Positions 26,165-36,848 are shown, counted from the first letter of the stretch. The stretch: DNA of 64,000 nucleotides from Igneacidithiobacillus copahuensis (GCF_018854015.1 NZ_JAAXYO010000180.1:62001-126000); one strand, 5' to 3'. A program made the numbers and translations. Notes: generated from the letters alone by a model not told the origin.

Positions 26165-27222
26165 ATCTGCCCCTGCGGCAGACGCTTGACGGCCACCCGA
26201 AAGGTCAGATCCAGCAAGGGATCGAAGCGATGCAGCAGACGCGACAGCAAGACGACATTGCGCACCGTATCCCGGCTGATCTTGACCTCGTCGGCACTAC
26301 AAAAGCTGGGGTTTTCCGCAATGCGACGCAAGGTCAACACGGCCATGGCGATGGCCCAGAGACAAAAATCCCGCATCCCAGTCTGCTCGGCAGGGATCTG
26401 TAGCGTAAAGGTCAGGGCGTTGCGCAGGTGCTGCGCTGCCAACGCGATCATCTCCGTCAACAAGGCTGTGAACCCGGGATGGCTCATACCCGGGTGCAAT
26501 TGCCCCGGCGCCAGACCGTGGGCGCGGAGGCGATCCTGGGGCAACCAGAGCACTCCCCGTCCCCAATCCGTCCACAGGTCTTTCAGAATATTGGTCATCT
26601 GCAGGCCCTGGCCAAACGATACCGCGAGCCCCGGTAGATCCGCGCCGCCGGCGAGCATCCGCGGCTCCTCCTCCACGAACAGGGTGGTGAGCATCTCGCC
26701 GACGACACCGGCAACCACATAGCAATAGTGGTCCATGTCGGCCTGATCCCGCAAACCGTCACGCGAGGCCCGACGTTGGAATTCCGCCATCCCCTCACCC
26801 ATGATTTCGACACAGCGAATGAGAGCACTTTGCTGCACGGAGTTGAAGGAGTGGGTCAACGACACGACCGAGGGAGTATTGGCAATCAGGTCATGTTCGC
26901 CTTCGGGCATCTCTGCTGCCATCTCCCGGGCAAAACCGCTAGCAAACTCCTCTGCCGGCGTCTCCCTGCGCAAGACCGCAAGGAAAACCTTTTGCCAGCG
27001 CGCCTTAGCCTCCCAGTCAAGCCGCGGATCATCCTCGATGGTGTCGGCGATACGGCAGAGCAGGTAGCCGTTGCCTACCGTCTCCTGCAATCCAGCCGGC
27101 AGACGCGGAATGGTCAGGGCAAAGGTTCGCGAAACGCGCTGCAGGCTCGCTGTCTGATAGCGCAGGGCGGCTTCCCGATCGATGATTCCTGGGGCCAGCG
27201 CTGGGGCAATATTATCGGTCAT
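26158..27222 (-). CDS. Squalene synthase (eukaryote-like farnesyl-diphosphate farnesyltransferase)
   Basis: 354 residues. It joins two farnesyl diphosphates head to head to make squalene. The first Asp-rich motif is IADTIEDD near residues 58-65, and the second is TNILKDLWTDW near 211. The SRTFALTIPRLP start and YLLCRIADT context are closer to eukaryotic-type squalene synthase than to HpnC/HpnD, and no hpnC, hpnD or hpnE is seen beside it. It leads the lipid operon with a candidate promoter 32 bases upstream and overlaps shc by seven bases. Confidence 0.88.
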   Translation of the reverse strand: MTDNIAPALAPGIIDREAALRYQTASLQRVSRTFALTIPRLPAGLQETVGNGYLLCRIADTIEDDPRLDWEAKARWQKVFLAVLRRETPAEEFASGFAREMAAEMPEGEHDLIANTPSVVSLTHSFNSVQQSALIRCVEIMGEGMAEFQRRASRDGLRDQADMDHYCYVVAGVVGEMLTTLFVEEEPRMLAGGADLPGLAVSFGQGLQMTNILKDLWTDWGRGVLWLPQDRLRAHGLAPGQLHPGMSHPGFTALLTEMIALAAQHLRNALTFTLQIPAEQTGMRDFCLWAIAMAVLTLRRIAENPSFCSADEVKISRDTVRNVVLLSRLLHRFDPLLDLTFRVAVKRLPQGQIC

Positions 27223-27253
27223 TCTACGTCCATGCCGAAGGAATTAAGGCGGG

Positions 27254-27282
27254 ACTGTAAACGCCCGGAGCCGCCCGCGCAA
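27254..27282 (-). promoter_or_regulatory. Putative promoter of the hopanoid operon
   Basis: On the - strand TTGCGC (27282-27277) and TACAGT (27259-27254) are 17 bases apart, with the squalene synthase ATG at 27222. It lies in the 80-base gap after the response-regulator gene. I see no clear terminator in that gap, so read-through from the two-component genes is possible. Confidence 0.42.
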
Positions 27283-27302
27283 GTTTCCACAGTCGAAACA
27301 GC

Positions 27303-28701
<1,399 letters not shown>

Positions 28702-28709
<8 letters not shown>

Positions 28710-30156
28710 GGGAATTCTCCTCTACTTGAGCGGGGCAAGGGATCAGCAGGGTAACCTCAGCGCCACCCTGGGGTCGATTGGCAAGCTGCACCTCTCCTCC
28801 CAGGCTGCGCACGAATCGCCGCACCATGGCCAGTCCCAGGCCGGTGCCATGCTCGCGGGCACTGGCAAAGGGACGGATACCATCGCGCAGAAGATTGGCC
28901 GGTAACCCCGGTCCATCGTCGCCCACTACCAAACGAATACGGCCGCCCTCGGCGCGCGACAGCGCCACCGTGATTTCCCCAGCCTGGGCATCGAGGGCCT
29001 GCCGGGCATTGAGCACCAGATTGAGTAATGCTTGCCGGAACTGGTCCACCGGCAGCAGGCACCCCCCCAGATCCGGCGCGACGTCAAGCCGTAAGCGGAT
29101 TTGCAGCGGTAACTGGTACTGCAGGAGATTCAACAGTGCCTCCACAACCTCGCCGGGCTGCACCCATTGCGCAGACTCGCCTGCCTGCCGGGCACCGCGC
29201 AGCTGTTGATCGAGGAGGCGGCTGACCCGCCGCAGTTCCTCTTCCATCAGCGCCAGCCTGGCATCCAGCTCGGGATCGAGGATTTCCCGACGAATGTTGG
29301 CGCAGCCAACCTGCAGTCCAGCCAGTGGATTGCGTAGTTCATGGGCAAAAGCGGCGGCTGCCTCGCCCACCGCTGCCATGCGCTCGGAACGGGTCATTGC
29401 CGCCTGCTGTGCCATCAGGGTGCTGGCTGCCTCGTGCACCTCCTGTTGCAGATCTTGCAGATAGCGGCGGCGTTGCCGTTCCAGCTCTTCCAGGCGTCCC
29501 ACCATCTGGTTATAGAAGTGCAGCAAAGGAACAATGCCTGGGTCCGCGTGCCCTTCTCCTACCCGTTGGAAGCCGCCCAACTCCAGGGAACCCATGGCCG
29601 CCTGCAAACGTCGCAACGGACTCAAGATGCGCGTACGGAAAAAGATCAGGGTGACGATGACGAAGATCATGAAGGCGATCAGGGCAATCACCGAACCGAT
29701 CAGGGTGTAGCGCGAGTCATGACCGGCGGCAAGCACCAGGCCCCGCCCGTGCAGGTGGGCGGCGAGATTCCAGGCACTGAGATTGGCAAAGACCTGGGGC
29801 AAATCGACAGGGTCTCCGCGCGCCGACAATGCCTGCAACTGTTGCAGTTGCGCTTCGCCACCCTCGGCGGCAAAGCCAGGGGGCAAATCCTGCAATTCAC
29901 GGGCCAGTACCTGCATGGCTGCCTGGGCACCGTGTTGGCGCCATGCCAAACTGCAATCACGGTTGATTTCGCCAATGCGGATCATGTTCGCCGTGTAGAT
30001 TTTCAGTTTTGCCAGATCCTGATTGGTGTGCACCAGCAACACCCCCAGCAGCAACAACGCAAAGACCACGAATTGGACCAGCAGAATGCCAATGGTGCGG
30101 AAGGGCGCAAAAGGGATCCGTCGTTGCAGATCCGAACCGCCAGGCAAGCGCAACAT
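28702..30156 (-). CDS. Membrane sensor histidine kinase
   Basis: About 484 residues from ATG at 30156 (TTG at 30162 is possible). Two membrane helices (about 24-45 and 155-175) flank a periplasmic sensing segment of about 110 residues. A HAMP-like linker and coiled coil follow. The phosphorylation H-box is FAHELRNPLAGL near residue 270, and the ATPase domain has the N-box LVLNARQAL and G-boxes DDGPGLP and GTGLGLAM. It is the cognate kinase of the overlapping sigma-54 regulator. The signal is unknown. Confidence 0.92.
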
Positions 30157-30164
30157 GGCCAATT

Positions 30165-31148
30165 TCAGTTGGCCTCACCCTGCCCACGTTGCATCAGGGC
30201 ACGGGAAGCCTCCGCGGCGGAGCGACCCGCGTGGAGGACACGATAGACTTCGGTGACGATGGGCATCTCGATTCCCCGCGCCAGCGCCAGATGATACAGA
30301 GCATGACTGCTGCGCCATCCTTCTACCTCTTCGCCGAGCTCCTGCAGCACCCGCGCGGGTGATTTTCCGGCACCAATACCTAGCCCCAGCCGCCGATTCC
30401 GGGAAAGGTCACTGCTCGCCGTAAGAATCAGATCCCCCGCGCCAGCCAGCCCAAAAAAGGTATCGGCCTGACCGCCCAGCGCCACTCCCAGGCGCAGCAA
30501 TTCCGCCAGACCACGGGTAATCAATGCGGCACGGGCGCTGTCACCATTCCCCAGCCCATCGGAAATTCCGGCGGCAATGGCGAGGACATTTTTGATGGCA
30601 CCAGCCAGACAGACACCAGCAACATCCGAGCTCGGGTAGATGCGCAACTGCTCGGAACGCCATGCAGGAGCCCAGGTATCCAAATAGCGAGGGGAATCGC
30701 TAGCCAGGGTGATGGCGAGCGGTCTTCCACAAGCGAGATCACTGGCAAAACTGGGGCCGGAGAGAACTCCCCAGGACCATTCTGGAATTTCCTGAGCGAA
30801 AACCTCATCCAGCCGGGCTTGACTGTCGCGCTCCAATCCCTTGCTTGCCAGCGTCAGCGCGACATCCCTTGGCAGCGAAGGGCGTAGTTTGCGCAAGGCA
30901 TCACGTACAGCATGGCTGGGGAGCGCAATCACCAGCTCCCGACTAGCCTGCAGGGCCTTCTGCCAATCGTGGGTAAGGAGCAGATTCTCAGGGCGAGAAA
31001 GCTGCGGAAAATGGGGCAGGCTCGCGGGGCCGGAAGCCGAAGCATCCAGTGATCGACCCCATAGGCGCACCTGGTCACCGCGACGGGCCAGGGTAACGGC
31101 GAGGGCCGTGCCCCAATGACCGGCCCCAAGCACCGTTCGTACTACCAT
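30165..31148 (-). CDS. gpsA: Glycerol-3-phosphate dehydrogenase [NAD(P)+]
   Basis: 327 residues. It reduces dihydroxyacetone phosphate to sn-glycerol-3-phosphate for phospholipid synthesis. Visible features are the Rossmann motif GAGHWGTALA near residues 8-17, VLSGPSFASDLA near 127, catalytic Lys in AGAIKNVLAIAAG near 185, and GLAGAGDLILTASS near 240. It begins two bases after secB ends, the order commonly seen in gammaproteobacteria, and is followed by the kinase gene. Confidence 0.96.
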   Translation of the reverse strand: MVVRTVLGAGHWGTALAVTLARRGDQVRLWGRSLDASASGPASLPHFPQLSRPENLLLTHDWQKALQASRELVIALPSHAVRDALRKLRPSLPRDVALTLASKGLERDSQARLDEVFAQEIPEWSWGVLSGPSFASDLACGRPLAITLASDSPRYLDTWAPAWRSEQLRIYPSSDVAGVCLAGAIKNVLAIAAGISDGLGNGDSARAALITRGLAELLRLGVALGGQADTFFGLAGAGDLILTASSDLSRNRRLGLGIGAGKSPARVLQELGEEVEGWRSSHALYHLALARGIEMPIVTEVYRVLHAGRSAAEASRALMQRGQGEAN

Positions 31149-31150
31149 AA

Positions 31151-31612
31151 TTACTGGGTGGTGTGCTGACTTTGTTCGAGCTGCGCCTGCTGATAGAGCG
31201 CCTCGAAATTCACCGGGTGCAGATGCAGCGGCTGGAACCCCCCGCGTCCAACTAAGTCTGCCACCGCCTCACGAGCATAGGGAAAGAGGATGGTCGGGCA
31301 ATGTACGGCAAGGAGGATGGGTTGATGCTCCGCCGGGATGTTCTGCATGCGGAACAGTCCGCCCTGCTGAACCTCGACAGCAAAATAGGTGCTGTCCGCG
31401 CTCTTGGCATTCACCGTGACCGTCAACACCACTTCGACCAGATCTGGCGATCCGGGCACTTCATGGGTTTCCGTGTTCAGGCCGACATCCACGGAAGGCG
31501 CCTCCGCCATGGTAAAGCTTTGCGGCGCGTTCGGTGACTCAAAAGAAAGGTCCTTCACGTAAATCCGCTCGATCATGAATACTGGTTCTTGCTCTGCCAT
31601 ATTTGCCGCCAT
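31151..31612 (-). CDS. secB: Protein-export chaperone SecB
   Basis: 153 residues. A tetrameric cytoplasmic chaperone that hands unfolded preproteins to SecA. Family hallmarks are RIYVKDLSFESPNAP near residue 16, LTVTVNAKS near 64, and CPTILFPYAREAVADLVGRGGF near 104-125. The tail is Gln-rich. ATG at 31612 with AAGGGC upstream is used; ATG at 31600 is an alternative. It heads the secB-gpsA-kinase-regulator group. Confidence 0.96.
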   Translation of the reverse strand: MAANMAEQEPVFMIERIYVKDLSFESPNAPQSFTMAEAPSVDVGLNTETHEVPGSPDLVEVVLTVTVNAKSADSTYFAVEVQQGGLFRMQNIPAEHQPILLAVHCPTILFPYAREAVADLVGRGGFQPLHLHPVNFEALYQQAQLEQSQHTTQ

Positions 31613-31704
31613 GGGTATTGCCCTTTGTGATTCAGAAAAACAATGGCGCCAGTGTACCTACTCCGACAGCAAATCGCCACGTCGCCGCGAGGGCAGTAAA
31701 TGTT

Positions 31705-31713
31705 TGCTACACT
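31705..31713 (+). promoter_or_regulatory. Putative extended -10 element before the DsrE-like gene
   Basis: TGCTACACT at 31705-31713 fits an extended -10 (TGn plus a hexamer) in the 164-base divergent gap between secB and the DsrE-like gene. No good -35 is visible. Nothing else recognisable is in the gap. Confidence 0.3.
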
Positions 31714-31776
31714 CAAGGAAACAGCAGGGATGCGAAGATCTTTCCATGCCCTCGCCCGCAACGGAGGATCGCAGCC

Positions 31777-32130
31777 ATGCAAAGACCCGAAAACGCTATG
31801 CAATGGACGGTTCTGATCCGTTCTGTCGCCGGCAGCGAGAGCAACCCGGTACTGCACGCCTTGCGCACCGCTATTGCCGCCCTTGCCGACGACATTCAAG
31901 TCAAAGTTTTCTTCCTGGAGGCGGCGGTTGAGGTCTTGCGTTCGGGGGCTCAGACTGCGCATGCAGTGCATCACGATCTGCTGGCAGAGATTCGCGAGCT
32001 CGGCGGCGAAATCCATGTCATTGTCTTGCCCAACGACGCGGGGGACCCCTTCCTGCCGGGCGTAAAGATTGGCAATATGGCGACTCTCGTGCGCAGCATG
32101 AAAAGCAGCGATCAGGTGATCAGTTTTTGA
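31777..32130 (+). CDS. DsrE-family small protein
   Basis: 117 residues from ATG at 31777, preceded by GGAGG. It has a DsrE/DsrF-like fold pattern: an initial hydrophobic strand (WTVLIRSVAG), DIQVKVFFLEAAVEVL, and a final amphipathic region with NMATLVRSM. Some DsrE proteins carry sulfur on a conserved cysteine, but this sequence contains no cysteine that I can find, so persulfide transfer is unlikely. The stop overlaps the TTG start of apaH. Function unknown. Confidence 0.65.
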   Translation: MQRPENAMQWTVLIRSVAGSESNPVLHALRTAIAALADDIQVKVFFLEAAVEVLRSGAQTAHAVHHDLLAEIRELGGEIHVIVLPNDAGDPFLPGVKIGNMATLVRSMKSSDQVISF

Positions 32131-33008
32131 GTAACGATTTTGTCGACACCCCAAACGGGACCTATGCAATCGGCGATGTGCAGGGCTGTTTTTCTGCATT
32201 GGAGCAGCTATTGTCGCAGGTTGGTAGTTATGACTTTCTGTGGCTCGCTGGCGATCTCCTCAATCGCGGCCCGCAGAGCCACGCGACCCTCGCTTGGGCC
32301 TATGCGCAGCAGAACGGGATCCGCCTGGTCCTGGGCAACCACGACCTCTATGCCATCAGTCGCTGGGCTGGAATCGGCAAAGCCAAAAAGAGCGACACCC
32401 TGGCCGCCCTCCTCAGCGACCGCAGGGCTGACGACTATTTTCATTGGCTCCGCCAGCAGCCGCTCTTCTATAGCGATGGTAAACTGCCCTGGAATCTGGT
32501 TCACGCCGCTGTCGATGCCGAATGGAGCCTAGCCGACGCGGCTGGCCATGCCGAGGAAGTCCAGCGTGCCCTCAGCGGCAAGAACTGGAAGCGCTTTCTG
32601 AGAGGACTTTGGGAAAGCGAGGCGCCGCGGCGCTGGGCTGACTGCCGCAGCGAGGCGGATGCCCAGCGCTTTCGTGTCGCCGTCCTCACCCGAGCGCGCT
32701 GGGTGCGTGAAGATGGTCTTTATTCCTGGACCAATGAGGCGCCGGATACCAGTTACCTTCCCTGGCACGAGCGCTACTTTGCGCAACAGCCTGCGGGAAA
32801 ATTCGTCTGCGGGCACTGGGCCACCCAAGGTTTACTGGTCCAGGAGCGTCTGCTGGCCCTGGACAGTGGCTGCGTGTGGGGGCGCCAGCTTAGCGCGGCG
32901 CGCATCGATCGAGATCCCGCCACCATCGTCCAAATCCAGTGTAACGACCTTTCCACGATCCCAGTCCCATCCATCAGCGTAGAACTGGAGACTATTCGCC
33001 ATGCCTGA
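32127..33008 (+). CDS. apaH: Bis(5'-nucleosyl)-tetraphosphatase, symmetrical
   Basis: 293 residues from TTG at 32127, overlapping the previous stop by four bases. It splits Ap4A into two ADP. The phosphoesterase motifs are AIGDVQGC near residues 15-22, LAGDLLNRGPQS near 40-51, and LGNHDLYA near 70, followed by a C-terminal GHWATQG. It is of usual length. The next gene starts within its last codons (8-base overlap). Confidence 0.94.
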   Translation: MSNDFVDTPNGTYAIGDVQGCFSALEQLLSQVGSYDFLWLAGDLLNRGPQSHATLAWAYAQQNGIRLVLGNHDLYAISRWAGIGKAKKSDTLAALLSDRRADDYFHWLRQQPLFYSDGKLPWNLVHAAVDAEWSLADAAGHAEEVQRALSGKNWKRFLRGLWESEAPRRWADCRSEADAQRFRVAVLTRARWVREDGLYSWTNEAPDTSYLPWHERYFAQQPAGKFVCGHWATQGLLVQERLLALDSGCVWGRQLSAARIDRDPATIVQIQCNDLSTIPVPSISVELETIRHA

Positions 33009-33819
33009 AGCTCTCTTTAGTGCCACTCGAGTGGGGGTGGGTCAAGTGTTTTCCGGTGCCGGTAAGATCCTGCGCACCCACTTCTGGGGGCTCTCTCTCA
33101 ATCTCCTGCTCCTCGGCCTGATTGCACTGTTCGGTTTTGTACTCCTCGGCATTGCTGCGCAGCAGGCCGCCGCCCTGCGCATCCTTTGGACAATCCTCGA
33201 GAGCCTGTGGACGAATGTGCTGCTGATCGGCTTTTTTCGTGCCATCGCCCTGGCCAGTGCCGGCCGCCCCTATGAAGCGCTGGCACCCTTCTGGAGTCTA
33301 CGCGAGCGCGATGCCTGGCTTCTTGCCCTGCCACCTGCCATCATCAACGTGCTGTTGTTACAGTCTTCGGGCTATCTTGCGCTGCAGGGACACAACGATC
33401 CGGCAATGGCCCTCACCATCCTGCAACGCCCGGCATTCTGGGTCACGCTGGTGGTTTCCTTTCTCGTTGGCACGTTCTTTCAGTATACCTATGCGCTCTA
33501 CGCAGCCTACGGTCTGGGTACGCGTGATGCCTTACGCAGCGCGAGCCGCTTGCTTGGGGATCGTCTCGGCTGGCTGTTTTTTCCGCTACTGGTGGGACTG
33601 GTGTTGGCGGCTATCGCCCTATTCCTTGCCATGATTTTCTCGGCCCTAGCGGGGCTGCTCATCGGCACGAGCATTCTCCACAATCCCGCCCTTGCCGACA
33701 CCCTCACCCTGATTTTCCTGCTATTTCTCTTCCCCGCTCTCATCTGGGCCAGCAGTTGCACCCTGCTCGCCGCTGCCAATCTCGTCCGTGGTATCCGTGA
33801 TACCCAGTTCGTCCCCTGA
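33001..33819 (+). CDS. Multi-pass membrane protein of unknown function
   Basis: 272 residues with about six hydrophobic helices (about 30-55, 62-80, 105-125, 140-170, 195-225, 235-262) joined by short loops. The pattern of GxxxxF/L in repeated TM-rich halves and an intermediate YALYAAYGLGTRDALRSASRLL segment resembles bacterial BPSS1780-type/YjgN-like integral membrane proteins. I do not recognise a catalytic motif. Overlaps apaH by eight bases and recQ by 32 bases. Confidence 0.7.
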   Translation: MPEALFSATRVGVGQVFSGAGKILRTHFWGLSLNLLLLGLIALFGFVLLGIAAQQAAALRILWTILESLWTNVLLIGFFRAIALASAGRPYEALAPFWSLRERDAWLLALPPAIINVLLLQSSGYLALQGHNDPAMALTILQRPAFWVTLVVSFLVGTFFQYTYALYAAYGLGTRDALRSASRLLGDRLGWLFFPLLVGLVLAAIALFLAMIFSALAGLLIGTSILHNPALADTLTLIFLLFLFPALIWASSCTLLAAANLVRGIRDTQFVP

Positions 33820-35392
33820 TCTCGCCCTGGCGCAAGCGCAGAAAATCCTGCGCGAGGCCTTTGGTCACCGGGAGTTCCGTCCCCCACAGGACGCCATCGT
33901 AACGCGCCTGATTGGCGGCGGTGATGCCCTGGTATTGATGCCCACCGGAGGCGGCAAATCGCTTTGCTACCAAATACCGGCGCTGGCGCGACCAGGGACC
34001 GCCATCGTCATCTCGCCCCTCATTGCCCTGATGGATGATCAGGTCCAGGCCCTGCAACGGCGGGGCATTGCGGCAGCCGCCTTACACTCGGCAGCAAACG
34101 CTCCGGACGCCATAGAACACCGACTCCGCGCCGGGGCACTGCGCATCCTCTACTGTGCCCCGGAGCGACTGCTGCAGGAACGCATGCTGCGGCTCCTCCG
34201 CGAACTATCCATCAGCCTCTTCGCCATCGATGAGGCGCATTGCGTGGCCCAGTGGGGCCACCATTTCCGCCCAGAATATCGCCAATTGGGGCGCCTGCGT
34301 GCCTTGTTTCCCGGCGTACCTCGCATTGCCCTGACGGCCAGCGCCGACCTCGCCAGCCGTGCCGAAATTCAACAATCCCTTGCTCTCGGCAACGCCCAGG
34401 TATTCGTGCAATCCTTCGACCGGCCCAATATCCGCTACCGCATCGAGCAGGGTAGCGGCGCGCGCGAAGCCCTCGCTGAGTTTCTGCGGCGGCAGCGCGG
34501 TGCTGGCATCGTGTATTGCCTGTCCCGCCGTAAGGTCGAGGAAACGGCAAGCTGGTTACAAAGCGTGGGCTATCGCGCGCAGCCCTACCACGCCGGCTTG
34601 CCCGCCGACCAGCGCAGTGCCCATCAAATCGACTTCCTTAGCGGCAAGATCCAGATCATGGTCGCCACCATTGCCTTCGGCATGGGTATTGATAAGGCCG
34701 ATGTGCGCTTCGTCGCCCATCTCAATCTGCCGAAGAGCATCGAGGCCTACTATCAGGAGACCGGGCGCGCTGGCCGCGATGGCAAGCCGGCAGAAGCCTG
34801 GATGCACTATAGCCTGCAGGATCTGCTGCTGCTGCGGCAGATGATTCAGCAATCGGGGGCAAGCAGCGAACAGCGATGTGCCGAGGAAGAGCGACTGCAA
34901 GCCATGCTGGATCTGACCGAGGAGGTCGGTTGCCGGCGCCAGAAACTACTCGGCTATTTTGGCGAGAAGCTCGACCAACCCTGCGGCAATTGTGACAACT
35001 GCCTGCACGCGCCGCCCCTCTGGGATGCCAGCGAGGCAGCGCAGATGGCCCTCTCGGCGGCGTACCGCAGTGGCCAGCGCTGCGGCGTGCAACATCTCAT
35101 CGATATTCTCATTGGCCGCGACACGCCGCGGGTCCGTCAGGCCCAGCATCATCGCTTGCAGGTCTTTGGCATTGGGCGACGTTTGCCGCCGCGCGACTGG
35201 CAACAAGTCTTCCGCCATCTGCTGGCGCGCGGCCACCTGCAGCCGCATCCGGAGGGCAGCGGACTCATTCTGCATGCCAGCAGTCGCCCCATTCTGCGCA
35301 AGGAACAGCGCATCTGGCTACGTTCGGGAACCGCAAACACTTGCTCCCCAGAGCCGGGCAGGCGATCATGGCGCGAAAGGAGATCACGATGA
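33788..35392 (+). CDS. recQ: RecQ-family ATP-dependent DNA helicase
   Basis: 534 residues from GTG at 33788 (GTG at 33797 possible). A 3'-5' SF2 helicase for recombination and repair. Motif I is MPTGGGKS near residues 51-58, motif II is IDEAHC near 145, motif VI is QETGRAGRDG near 321, and the RQC zinc cysteines lie in CRRQ, CGNC and DNC near 383-403. The aromatic-loop sequence is WGHHFRPEY, with His where the Asp of WGHDFRPEY is usual. The C-terminus ends soon after the RQC winged helix, and no HRDC domain is evident. It overlaps cyaY by four bases. Confidence 0.9.
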   Translation: MVSVIPSSSPDLALAQAQKILREAFGHREFRPPQDAIVTRLIGGGDALVLMPTGGGKSLCYQIPALARPGTAIVISPLIALMDDQVQALQRRGIAAAALHSAANAPDAIEHRLRAGALRILYCAPERLLQERMLRLLRELSISLFAIDEAHCVAQWGHHFRPEYRQLGRLRALFPGVPRIALTASADLASRAEIQQSLALGNAQVFVQSFDRPNIRYRIEQGSGAREALAEFLRRQRGAGIVYCLSRRKVEETASWLQSVGYRAQPYHAGLPADQRSAHQIDFLSGKIQIMVATIAFGMGIDKADVRFVAHLNLPKSIEAYYQETGRAGRDGKPAEAWMHYSLQDLLLLRQMIQQSGASSEQRCAEEERLQAMLDLTEEVGCRRQKLLGYFGEKLDQPCGNCDNCLHAPPLWDASEAAQMALSAAYRSGQRCGVQHLIDILIGRDTPRVRQAQHHRLQVFGIGRRLPPRDWQQVFRHLLARGHLQPHPEGSGLILHASSRPILRKEQRIWLRSGTANTCSPEPGRRSWRERRSR

Positions 35393-35706
35393 CCCAGAGT
35401 TTTGCTGCAGCCGTAGAGGAATGTTTACAAGGGCTTCTCGAGCAAATCGAGGCGCAGGCCCCGGAAGTCGAGGCCGATCTCATCGATAGCGTGCTCTCCC
35501 TGCGGCTGCCCGATGACAGCGAAATCATCCTTAATCGGCAAGAAGCCGTCGAACAGATCTGGCTGGCCTGCAGTGACGGCCCGGCGCGCTTCGACCGGAA
35601 CGCTGCCGGCAGCTGGGTGGATTCCCGCTCGGGGCAGACCCTCCCCGCCTATCTCGGCAGGATTCTCCAGCAACGGCTGGGTCAGCCCGTGGCGCTGGAG
35701 TCCTAG
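35389..35706 (+). CDS. cyaY: Iron-sulfur assembly protein CyaY (frataxin)
   Basis: 105 residues from ATG at 35389 with AAAGGAG upstream. The frataxin fold is evident: an acidic first helix (EECLQGLLEQIEAQ, then acidic residues to about 33), LRLPDDSEIILNRQ near residue 45, EQIWLACSDGPARF near 62, and W-DSRSGQTLPAYL near 82. CyaY binds iron and tunes IscS-driven cluster assembly. It overlaps recQ and is followed three bases later by the EVE-domain gene. Confidence 0.9.
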   Translation: MTQSFAAAVEECLQGLLEQIEAQAPEVEADLIDSVLSLRLPDDSEIILNRQEAVEQIWLACSDGPARFDRNAAGSWVDSRSGQTLPAYLGRILQQRLGQPVALES

Positions 35707-35709
35707 CCA

Positions 35710-36168
35710 ATGGCCTACTGGTTGATGAAAACCGAGCCGGAAGCCTTTTCTCTGGATGATTTGGCCGCGCGCGGCAAAGAACCTTGGGACGGCATTCGCA
35801 ATTATCAGGCACGCAACTTTCTCCGCTCCATGCAGTTTGGCGATGGCATTTTCCTGTATCACTCCCGGGTTCCGGTGCCGGGAATCGTGGGCCTAGCAGA
35901 AGTGCGCAGCAGTGCCCATCCCGACCCTACCCAATTTGACCCACGCAGCAAATATTTCGACCCAAACTCCCGCCCCGAGCAGCCACGCTGGGATCTGGTG
36001 GATGTTGGCTTTCGTGCCCGCTTTGCCAAGGTAATCTCCCTGGAAGAACTGCGCCAGTGGCCGGTATTTGCCGACAGCCCCCTGGTACGAAAAGGCAACC
36101 GACTGTCCATTCTGCCCATCAGCGAAACGCAATGGGCTGCCGTTCTGGAGCACGCCGAACTTGTCTGA
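35710..36168 (+). CDS. EVE-domain protein
   Basis: 152 residues, the typical length of a stand-alone EVE domain (PUA-like fold, thymocyte nuclear protein 1 family). Family motifs are YWLMKTEPEAFSLDDL at the N-terminus, WDGIRNYQARNFLR near residue 26, DGIFLYHS near 46, and YFDPNSRPEQPRW near 80. EVE domains bind modified nucleobases; the cellular role of free-standing bacterial ones is not settled. The end overlaps the next gene by eight bases. Confidence 0.9.
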   Translation: MAYWLMKTEPEAFSLDDLAARGKEPWDGIRNYQARNFLRSMQFGDGIFLYHSRVPVPGIVGLAEVRSSAHPDPTQFDPRSKYFDPNSRPEQPRWDLVDVGFRARFAKVISLEELRQWPVFADSPLVRKGNRLSILPISETQWAAVLEHAELV

Positions 36169-36835
36169 ACCCGTACTGTATTTTCATTGGTCCGACCCTC
36201 AGGCACTCCGCCTGCGCCTATTGCTTGGCGCCAAGGATTGCAGCTACCAGGCAGAAGCCCGCCCCCTGCAAGATCTGGCAATCGCCTTCGATCTCGGTTT
36301 TGCACGATTACCCGTCCTGCAAATTGGCGAGCGGTGCTGGACTGGGGAGCTCAGCGAACTCCCCGCTCTCGATGCTGCCCTCGCGGGCGAGTCCCTGTAT
36401 ACGGGTATACTCCAAGCGGCGGAGTGGCAGGCTTTTTGTCAGTGGCGTCAGGACCTCGATGCGCTGCTGCAGCGCTTGTTGGTCCCTGTACAACCAGCCT
36501 TTGCCGAGATCTCGGATGATCCCGAAGACTTGGAGTATTTTCGCCAGGAAAGCGAACGTCGTTTTGCCCAAAGCCTGGAAGCCCTGGCGAATGACCGCTA
36601 TGGCGGCTACCAGCAACTTGCGCAGCGGGGACGCCTTCCGGCGTTAGCCAAACTGCTTGCCAAACAACGTTTTTATGTGGGCCGCCTATCCCTGATCGAC
36701 CTGGTTCTCTGCGCCGATTTGCAGTTGCTTCGCCTGCTCGACGGCGTCACCTTACCTTTGGATTTACAGTATTATTTTCAGCGCGTTGCGGAAAGCTGTC
36801 GAGTTTCGCTCAACAGCGGCATGCGCCCAACCTGA
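36161..36835 (+). CDS. GST-like thioredoxin-fold protein
   Basis: 224 residues from a TTG at 36161, with GGAG upstream. The N-terminal part (about 1-75) looks like a thioredoxin-fold GST domain: a first strand VLYFHW, a cis-Pro-type RLPVLQIGERCWTGELSEL, then an all-helical C-terminal domain (about 80-220). The usual active Cys or Ser near residue 10 is replaced (SDPQAL), so glutathione chemistry is unproven. Alternatively a glutaredoxin-2-like protein. Gene position after the EVE gene gives no clue to function. Confidence 0.6.
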   Translation: MSEPVLYFHWSDPQALRLRLLLGAKDCSYQAEARPLQDLAIAFDLGFARLPVLQIGERCWTGELSELPALDAALAGESLYTGILQAAEWQAFCQWRQDLDALLQRLLVPVQPAFAEISDDPEDLEYFRQESERRFAQSLEALANDRYGGYQQLAQRGRLPALAKLLAKQRFYVGRLSLIDLVLCADLQLLRLLDGVTLPLDLQYYFQRVAESCRVSLNSGMRPT

Positions 36836-36848
36836 CAGGAGTATACCG

